Assembly (NCBI RefSeq): GCF_028583425.1
Contig: NC_072805.1
Span: 11,411,001-11,475,000 of the forward strand
Source: Eublepharis macularius
Lineage: Eukaryota; Chordata; Lepidosauria; Squamata; Eublepharidae
DNA: 64,000 nucleotides
Direction: 5' to 3'
Below, piece by piece: positions 34,742 to 45,800 of the stretch. The notes under the pieces were generated by a model. It searched no databases and was not told the DNA's origin. It worked only from the letters and a program-made list of their open reading frames with translations. Position 1 is the first letter of the stretch. The number at the start of each line of letters is the position of its first letter. The position numbers were made by a program, and so were the translations under genes.

Positions 34742-35230
34742 CAGGGCCGGATTGAGGGGGGGCAGGGGGGTAACCTGCCCCCGGTGCCGCCAAAGAGGGG
34801 GCGCCGGGCGTGGCTGCCAGCTGCTGGGAGCGCACCAGAGCTGGTGGCTTGCCGCATGGGAGGCTGAGCGCAGGGTTGAGATGCCCTTGCCTGCCCCGTC
34901 GATGGGGCAGCTGGCTTGCCACGCAGGAGGCACGGAGCAGGTGAACTGCGTGGAGGGCCTCCTAGGCCAACACTCAGCTGCTTGTGCGGCAACCCGGCCA
35001 CCCCAGCGCACGCTCGCACCGCTGCCACCGCTGCTGCCAGCTCCACGGCACATCGGGTACTGGGGTGGCCGGCTTGCCGCGCATCCGGCACACCTTCTGC
35101 CCTGTGTAATGATGTCATGGAAGTGATGTCATCATGTAGTGCTGGGAGCACGTGCGCTGCACGTGCTGCACACACTGTGCACACATGCAGCAGGCTGAAC
35201 AAGGGTTGCACGGGACGCTGGCAACCCTAG
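34742..35230. repeat. GC-rich composite hAT-like repeat
   Basis: Starts CAGGGCCGGATTGAGG (hAT-like terminus) and ends CGCTGGCAACCCTAG, the terminus type of the element at 3010. gatgtcatcatgtagtgctg and tgctgggagcacgtgcg recur diverged at 20470 inside MITE copy 2. Several open frames on both strands are GC-driven. Confidence 0.5.
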
Positions 35231-35453
35231 ATCCCGCCCTGAGCCTAGGTCTCGATTCAATCCAGGGTGATGTATACCCCCCTCCTTCCACAGAGTGAGA
35301 ACCAGCATGGTCCCTGACGGCTTCCCAGAATTGAAGACAGGCACACCGGCGCTTGATATAGCTGCGCCAAGGGCAGAACCTGACACCCACCTTATTCCTA
35401 TTTCTGAAAGGGCTCTAGAATGTTATTTATTTATTTGTTGGATTTATTTGTTG

Positions 35454-35580
35454 GGCGGCGTGGAGGGCAACCTAAACTCCCCTCTGCCTGGAGATCAGGG
35501 GCGGGGCCACCAGCCATGTGACCATTTTCAAGAGGTTCCAGAACTCCGTTCCACCACGTTCCAGCTGAAACAAAGCCCTG
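35454..35580 (+). mobile_element. Foldback hAT MITE family A, copy 6 (right arm only)
   Basis: Begins in the centre (gcgtggagggcaacctaaac) and runs to the terminal GAAACAAAGCCCTG. The left arm is missing, replaced by (ATTT)n-like sequence. Confidence 0.85.
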
Positions 35581-36372
35581 GCATATTGTTTGGAAAGGAC
35601 TGATATACAAGGCAGTTCCAAGTTGTATCCTGAGTGACAGCCACTCAGTCTGTGGTCCCAAGGCATCACAGTTCCACCCCCCCCACACACACACCTTATT
35701 GCTGATACATTTCCTCCATGGAGCAAAGATCCACTCATGAGAAGCTGAGGCTGGAGGAGGAAAACAATATGAAGAAAGAGTTCAGCCCCTAACCCTACTC
35801 TGTCATCCAGATCTTGATCAGGAGGAGTGTTATTTACTCTTTTTGTTTTTCAGAAATGGTAGGTGGTCTTTTCATATGATGTTTACTTTGGCTGTTGAGT
35901 CCAGAGGGAAACTTTGTTCCTGAAATAATTGTTCATATGCCTGTAGAGAGAAAATTTGATGGAGGGAAAAATTTACAAATGCTGACATTATTGGCTCTTC
36001 CACTGGCACAAGGAGCTAAAAAGGTTTCTTCCTCCCCATCACGAACTTTCAGTTACTGGTAAGTAACGCAAGAACAGGAAGGCGTCTTTCAAAAGGAGAG
36101 AGGTTGTGAAAACAAACTTCAACAGACTTCAGAGAGGTACACAGAGAAATTCTGGGAAGTGACTGTGTTATTGTCAGAATAAGCTGGCTCCCCTGCATTG
36201 TAAACATCCCCCATCACCCAATCCCTTCTGTGCATTGTGGGTACAGGAAAGTTTTGTAACACACAGAACTTCCTGATGCTCCAATGGAAGGCTGGGAAAC
36301 CAGTGTGCCTTCCCCAGATTTGGTAGGCCAGGATTAAGGGTGTTTCACCGAATCCTACCAGCATAACTGCCC

Positions 36373-36425
36373 TGACCTGGATAGCCCCGGTGAGCCTCAT
36401 CTCGTCAGATATCAGAAGCCAGCAG
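36373..36425 (+). repeat. 5S-type SINE head fragment
   Basis: tgacctggatagccccggtg then catctcgtcagatatcagaa and gccagcag match the 5' head of the copy at 1432 and the gatctcgtctgatctcggaa region of 5S rRNA. Confidence 0.68.
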
Positions 36426-36524
36426 TGTAATAATCCCTTTTTCCAGAAGCAGGTTTATCTGTTCATAATGCCCTCTGGACTCGTTTTGGGCAATGCATGG
36501 TTTGACATGCGCAGGATAGAGTAG

Positions 36525-36600
36525 CAGTTTGAGACACTGAATTCCAGTGGCACCAGAAAGACTAACATTTATTCCAGCATGAGATTCTGTGAAACAGAGC
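36525..36600 (-). repeat. Penelope-type 3' tail, diverged
   Basis: The plus strand ccagtggcaccagaaagact then aacatttattccagcatgag matches the gtccagtagcacctttaaga / gcataaactttcg tail of the element at 7265. Confidence 0.5.
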
Positions 36601-36703
36601 TCCCTTTATCAGATGCACAAGGTATCCATCCAAGCTCCCTTTATCAGATGCACAAGGTATCCATCCAAGCTCCCTTTATCAGATGCACAGGGTATCCATC
36701 CAA
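36599..36703. repeat. Tandem repeat, 3 x 35 bp
   Basis: Three consecutive 35-base units starting gctccctttatcagatgcac at 36599, 36634 and 36669, with one difference (cacaagg/cacaggg). Too few and too close for a CRISPR array; there are no spacers. Confidence 0.95.
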
Positions 36704-37154
36704 GCAACTAAAGTCATACTGAGTTCAAGCAACAGGAACGGGAGGGAGGGAGAGAAGGTACAAGAGACAGCCAGTGTGGCACAAGAACCAATGAATTACT
36801 CCCAGCTGTTGATATGCATGGTAGCATGTTATATGCTCAAAAATGGAAAACTTCGACATGACCTACAACAGAGGAATGGTTGGTGAAGATGATGGAGCTT
36901 GCAGAGATGGCCAAATTTACTTCCTTGATTAGAGAAAAGACATTATCTAAATTCATGGCTACCTGGAAACTCCTTATAGATTTTTTGCGCAAAAAAGAAA
37001 AAAATGAACTGATGATTTGTGCTTTTGAAGATTAAGAGGTAAAAATGTACAGGGAAAGAGATTTTGTTTGCTTGTTTATGGTAATCTTAGAATAATTGTG
37101 CCATATGTAATGTGCATGTTTTTATCTCAAGGAAAATGCCTTCCTATTTCTTTA

Positions 37155-37412
37155 AAGGTAAAGGTAGTCCCCTGTGCAAGCACCGTGTCATTGCTGACCC
37201 ATGGGGGGACGTCGCATCACGACGTTTTCTTGGGGTGGTTTGCCATTGCCTTCCCCTGTCATCTACACTTTACCCCCAGGAAACTGGGTACTCATTTTAC
37301 CGACCTCAGAAGGATGGAAGGCTGAGTCAACCTCAGCCCGGCTACCTGAACTCAGCTTCTGCCAGGATCGGACTCAGGTCGTGAGCAGAGTTTGGGCTGC
37401 ATTTTTTAATTT
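37155..37412 (-). repeat. tRNA-headed SINE (gtggcgcagagtggtaag family)
   Basis: Reversed copy: gtgtcattgctgacccatgg, ggtggtttgccattgccttc, tttacccccaggaaactggg, aaggatggaaggctgagtca and the B-box region ggatcggactcaggtcgtga. Paralogues at 52921 and 61622. Confidence 0.82.
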
Positions 37413-40400
37413 TTATTCTGGAATGGTAACTTAATGACAATATTAATCATATACTCACTATATAAGATTTTAAATTATAATCTAACACTGTTTTGTTTCT
37501 TGATTGTTATGGCTGAGTTTTCTTTTGTAATTTGTGATTCTGAGATTTGTGCTGGTCATTAACTAAATCATTTTTTCTTTAAAAAATTAGAACAGTTTTT
37601 TTTCCTCCCAGCCTTTTTGCTGCTTTGGTTGTGTTGTATATTTTGCATGATTCATGTTTTCTGGGGGGGGGGGGAGTAATTAAGAAGTTAACATCCTCAG
37701 TCAACATTCCTCTGTGTATGAAACTTTCAATCTCACTCTGCTCCAGCTCTCAAGACACGTTCAAGAGATCACAAATTATTCCCAATTTAGCAATTACACG
37801 GCTTCTCAAAGCTGAAGTTTATGCCACATGTGTTAATCCAGTCCCCAAACCTGGTATCTGAACCCCAAAGTAGCCATGTCAGATCGCTCATGAACCTCGA
37901 GTTTGTCCTCTCATAGACCCAGCTACGAGGGACAAAAAGAGTAATTTGGAAGTGGAACTAGCCTAACCATGTGGTCTCAGGAATTCAGGAATGTGGTGAA
38001 GATGATATTTCAGCAGATCATGAAAAGCCAGTGGCGGCTTGTTCTTGCTGGATATTTGATGATACAAGTATAATAAAGCTGAAGAACAGCCAAATGTGCA
38101 TAGCAGGTGGTAAATGAACCTGGCACAGACTAATAGGAGGTGATTAAACTTGGATACACAATTCAGAGCTTTCCTTTGATGGCAATCTGTTGGACAGGAG
38201 TTTTCTTGAAAGACCCCCGTTATCTTAATTCCCCCCAAAGAAAATATTGGATAAAAAAATCAGAACTGGATAAGCAGTAATGTCACTTTCACCTTAGAAT
38301 GAGAAAGGCCACCTCTGATCAACGAAAAAGGAGGGTGCAAGAAAACCCAGAGCAGAACATACCATTGTCACAATACTCTATGGAAAGGAACCCTCATGGA
38401 AAAGGGTTAGAAAAGATGGTAAGGAATCTTTGTGCTGAATCAAAAATGGAAAAACAGCCTAATACATGAATGTATCAATTTGGCTTCACTTTTAAAGGTC
38501 TCTGGCATTTGTAACTGTTTAAGGTCGACATCTTTAGCATAGGAAATGTTAATCAACAATAACAAGTTAATTTCTGTGTCTGCCTGATAACATTTGGCTG
38601 AGGAAGTCCTGTCTTTCCAGAATATACGGGAGGTGATGTCCTTGCCTTCCAAAACAGGAAGTTAACTCAATACATTAAGCAAGATGTGTGTGTGTGATAA
38701 ATACTTCTTTAAACAAAAAGAAGGGAGCTCTGACTCTCAAAAGCCTACACCCTGAAAATCTTGTTGGTCTGTAAGATGCCACTGAACTAAAATCCTGCTG
38801 TTCTAATATAGACCAACATGCATACCCACCGAAAGCAAAACTAGGTTAGGTAGCTGCCTCGAAGCCAAGATTCAGCACTGAGCTTGGAAAAGAGCTGGTT
38901 AGGTTTGCTTAGCAAGATTTTATCTCGCAGTTGGCGCTCCCTCCCTTATGGGTGCAATAATACAAGCTTATCTAACAGGGTTACTGTTAGGATTACAGAA
39001 ATAAAACAATTGGAAGTACTTTGAGTGTTTAAGAAAACTAAGAACCACTGCCAAAACTATTGCAAAGGCCCTAGAGCTAGGCCTGGGGTATGCCCAGTTG
39101 CCTCCCTTTAGCCAGAAACCCTGGGGGGACACAGCCAAAGCCTTAAGAGGCCAAAAGCACTTTCTGAGCAACCAATCCCCCTGCAGCTCCCTTTCTGCAC
39201 CCTCAGGGTGTAGCAACCAGACAGCTCTTTGTCAGAGACCGGCTGGATCATAAAAAGGCTAGCTGCCATTGACCAGGTGGCTGTTGTGTGGATCGTTAAA
39301 GGGGTGTCCATGGCCCCACTGGATATGGTAGACGCTGGGCTTGACAACATGGGGTGCCAAGGTGGAAGTCTGGCATAGTCCTTCACCCCCCAACATGGGT
39401 ACACAGGATATGGTGGTATCAGTGATACAACAGCATTGTGCTGATTAGGACTGGGTAGCCCTTGTAATCCTATTATTCCAGACTAGCCAACCATAGGAGA
39501 ATGCAGTCAGAATTATTCAAGCAATTAAAAGGTGCAAGGTAATACAAGGAAGAAGCCAAGCCAAAGGAGTTTAACCAATTATTTTTATTTTTTAATCAAA
39601 GACACTCAAAACATTGGGAGCAGGGGAAGAATCCTGGATGGAAATCAGGTTATTAAACATAAATGAATTCAAAAGTAGTAACTGCAGATGTTACCAAAAC
39701 AAAAAGCAACATGCCTGTACAGATTTAACCAGAACTTCACTTTCTACTGTCTCTCTGCCTTCGCATTGGGCATTAGCTTCTGAAATGTACTTGGTTCGTA
39801 TCACGATTAATCTCGAGGTTCTCCACTTGCACAGTGCATGTCCTATAGTGTGAAAACACACTCTTCCCCTCCATTCTGTCTTCAGGTTTTTGGATTTCTG
39901 GTTTCCTGTATCTCAGTGACTATTTTTGCTACATTTTCTATCTTTTTGCATTTTTAGCCTGCATCTATTGGTAGCCAACATGGATAGCCACATCTAGCAC
40001 AATGATGTATTTTGTGGGCTGTGTGACTGAAGAGAAAATGTGTTTGAGTTTGGATAAACAGCTGAACAGTGGTGTTGATCTGTCAAAAATTTGGAATGGA
40101 ATCAATGGAAGTGAATGTATAAGAAGAGGCCTTGATGATATCTTTGGAGGATTGTAGATTTTGGACTACATGATCCTTATCTTCTCTAACTCTGTGCTTC
40201 GAATTACTTTTTTTCTTCAGACAGGACAAGCAGAAAGAAAGGAGAGCTCCTGTATCCAAAACAGTTCCGGAGAAATTTCAACACAGGGCAAGCAAGGATT
40301 AAAGTTGTAAGAGCTTCCACTGAATTTGTTACAGGATTAAAGTTATAAGAGCTTCCACTGAATTTGCTTACCCTAAATTTGAGGAGCATGAGAAAGTGAG

Positions 40401-41039
40401 GCATCAGGGGCCGTCTCTGCTTACAATATCTCTGAATTCCTTGCCAGCCTCTATGTCATGAATGTTCCTCACCGCTGGCTATTACTGACAGGACCTTGAA
40501 TATGTCTGTATTTGTCTGCACGATATAATCTAAACAGAACGGTATGTGAACATCCTAGATGAGTCCACCTGTTATTAAAGACTTAAACGTAAAATGGGTC
40601 ATGTTGTCCTGGTAGAAGTGGACTTTAGGATTTTTTTTAAGCTAACAAACCAAACAAAAGAATCCTAAGTGCAAAACAACAAAATGGATTTGGGCTACTG
40701 ACTGACTGTCATTGCTTCTTTCTTCAGCAGGAAATTTATAACTTAAATAAATAAACGAAGATCAGAACAAGTCCTTGTAACGAGAAAATTTCCCCCCTCT
40801 TCTTCAAGTCTTTTAAGGTGCTTCATTTTACAGTGCACATTTTCTCTCTCTTTTGCTCCAAGAGACAGTATATTAAAAGAATTTAACTCTATTACTGTTA
40901 TATTCTTTTATCCCCTTGCCGCTTTTGTACAAGGAAGCCAAGTCAGTTCTTGTTCTCTTCAGAGAAATCTGAGAAGATAAAGATAGAGTGAAGCATGATA
41001 GTTGCGTGGGGTGGGGGACAGCAATAAAAACCGCGCAGT

Positions 41040-41370
41040 AAAGGGCCCCCCAAACCTTTTGAGCCTGTGAGCATCTTTGAAGTTCTGGCACAGGGTGGCG
41101 AGTGCAACCACAACACGGCTGAGCAGGAGGCGGAGGCGCACACACACAGGAAGCCCAGGGGCTTGTCAAAAGGGGGGTAATTTAAAAGAGGAGAGAATAA
41201 AACGAACATCATTTTAATCTGCCCAACCAACTGGATCTCCAGTGGCCAATCAGAATTACTGCGGGGCAAGCGCTGCTTCTGGTCCCACTCACATTCTACA
41301 AACATTTGGTGGCCGCCAGGAAAGGTGTCGGCAATGCCACGGTGCCCACATCCACCACGTTGGGGACCCG
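41040..41370 (-). mobile_element. hAT-like element (GGGTCCCCAAC terminus)
   Basis: The left end gggccccccaaaccttttga then gcctgtgagca and the right end ccaccacgttggggacccgt are an inverted pair. They match the element at 56873. The target duplication is not clear. Confidence 0.65.
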
Positions 41371-42504
41371 TGCTCTAGTGTGCCAACAGGAACAAAATGT
41401 GTCTGTGGTTTCCATAGGAAGTCCTCGCCTGGCAGTAGCTTAAAGGGGTTCAAATCTAGTGTCTTTTGTTTCTCCATTAAAAAGTCAAATACAATGGCAT
41501 AAACAGGGAAAAAAAACCCCTTGCAAGTAGTGTTTGGCTTGGTTCTGCAGCCACCCCTTTCCTTTTAGCATCACCCACTTGGCTCTCTGGCCATGCCCTT
41601 TCTTTAAGCAAACCATTTATCCAAAATGTAATTGTATTTCTTGTATCTCTGGACAGGGAGAAAATGGAGCCATACTGTGCGCAAACCCCAACCAAAAATG
41701 GCACGCAAGAAAAGGCAAAAAAGAGGTTTGAGGGGAAGTTTATCACATACAGCAGTAATTGGGTATCAAAGCTCAATCTTGTCATTGTTCTTTGCAGTGG
41801 ACTATAGGAAGAATCCAAAGAAAGTCTACTTTGAAGTAAGTCCTATTTTCATCTACGGGGCTTCCTCCATGCAAAGTGTTTGAAGGATTGCACGGTAAGT
41901 TTGTTCACTTGTACCACTACTCTTACAAACCCTTATGAGCAGAGACAGGCGGGCTGCAAGGATGAGGCATAAGGGTCACAGCACTGCACTGGGATGTGGG
42001 AGACCAATCGCCATTCTGCCACAACACTTTCTGGGTGAAGCTGGGCCAGTCACACCCCTCAGGGCGGAATGAGAAACACAGATGCTGTTCCTTAAAGGAA
42101 GGGCAGGATAAAAATGTACCTGATAGATCAGAGCCGCAGATGGGCAATATATATTCTTAGGGTGCTTCTAACTGGTTGCTCTCCAACCACAACACACAGG
42201 AGGCTAGTGCTGCCCATTCCGCCTCATGGCTGCCAGGCCACCCCCAATTATCTTATTCGTTTACGTGACTAGCAACAATTCACAGGAGACTGTGTATGTT
42301 GGCGGGTGTGTGTGTGTGTGTCAGTACAGAACATGGGATGGGACTGGAGAAGCTGGCTGTCCTGATGCAGCAAACCTCAGGAATCCCACAGGACAGAGCT
42401 CCGACATCTGGAACAGGGCGCTGTGCCCCTTCCAATACAGGAAGCGGCACAAGTGGGTGCCTCGTGTGACATCAGTGCTCCAGAGCACTTCATACAGGGA
42501 TCAT

Positions 42505-42887
42505 TCATGGAGCTGCCTGGACAGCCTCGCCACTCTCACCTGCAACGTTTGGTTCCTCTTGAGGGAAGCTGGCAGAGCTGGAGCCTCTCTCAGGTGGTGC
42601 CAGGGGCTCGGCCTGAGACTGGTGGTCTGGGTTTGAATCAGGATCTGCAGGTGCCATTTGCATTGCAGCGAACACCACGGTAGAGCCCGGCAGTGGTGCT
42701 CTGGGCAGCTGAAGCAGGCAGGATGTGGGAGGTACGCTCTGCTTCTGAACACCTGGCACCTGCTCGGCAGGATAACATCCTCCCCCTGAGTTAGACAACT
42801 GCATCTGCGTGCACAGCTGACTGGAGAATGGTGCTCCTGGCACATAAAACTCATTCCAGGGTACAGCCTGAAATGCTGAGATGTAGC
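42505..42887 (-). CDS. NOBOX: NOBOX terminal coding exon
   Basis: Acceptor tttttttaaatgcag is followed by codons starting [17 protein letters not shown]. They run 126 residues to AVQAAP and TGA at 42507-42505. The tail is rich in Pro, Ser and Glu ([20 protein letters not shown]). The split Gly codon (G+GC) matches the previous exon. No AATAAA was seen on the minus strand in the next 1.5 kb, so the 3'UTR end is undefined. Confidence 0.85.
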
Positions 42888-45800
42888 CTGCATTTAAAAA
42901 AAAGAACAGAAGTGAAGAAAGATGGATAGAAGACAAAAGCAAAGAATCCCTTTTCATGGTATCAGTTGCCCAGGGATATCTACAGGCCTTTCCAATTGTT
43001 CTGATTTCAACACTTTGCGCCCACATTGGATCCTCTCACTACACACATTTGCAAAACACATTTTGTGTCAACAGAAAAATGCACGTTTTCCAGCCTCGTC
43101 ATGTGAAAGTGCACTCAATAATCTGGACTTCCATTCCTGTGTACCGAAGCTGGAAGATGCATGTTGCCCTATTTACACAAAATGGAAACTACGTATCTCG
43201 ACAGGACAATGTATAGCATGCTTACACTAAAATCTTAATGACTGAAAAGGGCTTGAGCATTTTTAGGATCAGCAAGTGATTAAGGGTGGAAATACACATT
43301 ACTAAGTACCTAGAGATGCTTAATTGAACCTCATTTCATGTGCCCCCCCCTCCAACTTCCCATGCACTTGCTTGCACACACATCAATTTGCTATGTGTGA
43401 ATACATTCACGCATTTGATATCAGTTCCTCCTCAACTGCTAAAAGTAACCCAGTTTCCCCCACCTCCCACCTCCATTCATTGAAGTGCAGATCCTGACAC
43501 TTTCTCACACCTTAAAGAAATGCAAATGGGCAATTCTGAGGAGCCTACAGTACTTGTTCTTGCAGTGAAAAGAGAGCTGAATGCAATCACACAAAGGGAG
43601 CTCCCGTGAAAGCGGCATGCACGGGCACCGAGCAAGAACAGCCTGCATGTGAACTGAGGACCACACATAAAATCCCACACTTAAGCATCCCCCAGTAATT
43701 CCCAATGTGTATTTCCACTCTTAAGGTTCAAAGTTAGTATTTGAACAGATTGTAACATAGACCAGAGAGATCTCACGGTATGATCTGTGTGAAAATGTAA
43801 AATAATCTTATTTGTTTATACATACATGCACACACGCATGCTTATTCTCCAGGGCACAGCCTAAAATGCTGGAATATAATTTGGATTAAACTATACTCAT
43901 CGGTTTTCCACACTACAGTATGGCCATGAAAGGGAATTGAGGGTGGGGCCATGCAAATTAGGGGAGGAGTTATCATTTCTCAATGACTCTCTGTGAGCTC
44001 TGAGGAACAAAGCAAGGAAATTTCAATCTTGGGTACAGACAGAGGAGATAACAAACCAAGATTACATGTGTTCTAAAGAAAGACGTTTGCCTCTTGGTGA
44101 TAAAAAACCTATGAAATTATCCCTCTCCTTTAAAAATTTCATTCAAAGAGAAGGGAATGAATATGTACTTCATGAGTATCACCAAGCTGGCCAACCACAT
44201 ACAATATTTTGCATCCTCTTTCCTGGTTGCGGCCATTTTGGGCCCTGCTAAACAAACACTCTCTTCCCTTCATGGAAGGCCTCTGCAGCCGTACTCACCT
44301 GAGCTCCCAGCTGCAGCTTGTTGGACTAAGAGCTGTCCCCCTACATGGTTCTGCAGGTACCCTTGAGTGCCTTCGGCAGGTTGATAGGCCATAAGCCCAC
44401 CATTGGCGGGCAAAGAAAAAAAAGCTGGTCCAGATTTACTGGGTGTCGCTGGTGTGAGGCGGACACTGGGCAAAATGCCGCTGCTTAGGTGGACTGGGAA
44501 ATGGTGCACTTGAGAGACCTGTGGCTGGGAATACTGACTGAACTGGTAGGCCCCAGACTGGCTACTGGGAAGGTAATATGGGGTCTCCAGGTTGGCTGTT
44601 GGCTCCAGCTGTTCAGGGTAAGGGCAGCGCACCGGAGAGTTGACACTGGAATGAAGGAAGAGAGAAATAATTCACAGGTTTATTGTATAGAGTTATAACA
44701 GTCTATGAGGGATTAAGATAAGTCTTTTAAAAACACAGTGAACTGCAAGCACGCAAAACGCTCTACAAGGTATCAATTTTTTAAAACACTGCAGGGTTTT
44801 TAATGGTTTGAGTGTATGTTTTTACATAAAATCAGCGCTTTGACTTTTTGTTTGCTTTATTTTGTGGGCTGCCTCGAGCAGATGTCTGAAGAAGCGGCCT
44901 ATAAACGTTCTAAATAGATAAAATAAATCCAACCATTGATTGTTTGCCCAAACATCAATATTTTATGCAGACAGAAGATGATGCTCAAACTCTGGCAAAG
45001 GGCAGTCCAAAGGCCAGAAGCCTGCAGGGAGAAGGTAGCTTGAGCTTCCATGCTTTGGATTCTACAAGTATTAGGTCTACGCACTGACGTCCAGCAGGCC
45101 CGGTATGGGACGTTTTTCTGAATGGGTGGGGCAGGAAAGCATCACAGAGACGGTAGGAACTGGCTGGAGGGTGAGGTGCCATCGCAGGTGACAAATGGCA
45201 GTGAAATTACGAAGTGAGAGCTTCTGGGAGCAGGAGAAGGCGGCTGACACGGGGCCAGGGCACAGCTGAGAGAGCAAACAGCACCAACCTGAAGTTCTCA
45301 CGACCCCTCTCACCAGGCCTCCTCCCTTATCCCACCTCGCTCGTACAGAATAAAAAGTTGACTGCCGTACTGACCTTTGGCTCTGGATGTTGTAAGTGAA
45401 GACTTCATTGGACTGGCCTTCTTGACTTGGTGGGGGGCTGTATTCACTGCTGGGTGGGTCTAGCATCAGCGGAACGATGTGATTATTTGGATTGAAGGCC
45501 ACACCGAGCGAGAGGCTGGCTCTCTGGATTGGAGGGGGGCTTGGAATGGCAGGAAAGGGTTCTTCCTTAACGGGACCAAATGTGCCCTGGGCAGCTGCCT
45601 TTGTCGGCGCAGATTCACACAGGGTTACGCCAGTAACTGAGGTCACTGTCAAGGAAAGGGGGGGAGGGAGCGTGTCAGTTATGAGACACGAACAGCAAAT
45701 CCAAGGACTCCCTGGTATTAGGGAGGGAACAGGCTCCAAGAAGGAACACCGGCAGTCCTTATAAGGTGTTTTAAGTGTATACCTAAGAACATAAAGTGCA

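Larger units (their letters stand above)
15571..42504. other. Intergenic region between CD9 and NOBOX
   Basis: 27 kb with no gene recognised on either strand. Repeats occupy much of 15.8-36.7 kb and are listed separately. The stretches 37.4-41.0 kb and 29.8-31.5 kb are AT-rich with no feature I can name. Confidence 0.7.

Noticed and set aside
34601-35230. Open frames of 104-166 codons on both strands
   Set aside because: GC-rich composite repeat; translations are low complexity and frame-independent.
36599-36703. CRISPR-like array
   Set aside because: Three adjacent units without spacers in a vertebrate sequence.
41213-41218. NOBOX polyadenylation signal (ATTAAA on minus)
   Set aside because: It lies inside a hAT-like element 1.3 kb past the stop, with no supporting downstream motif.
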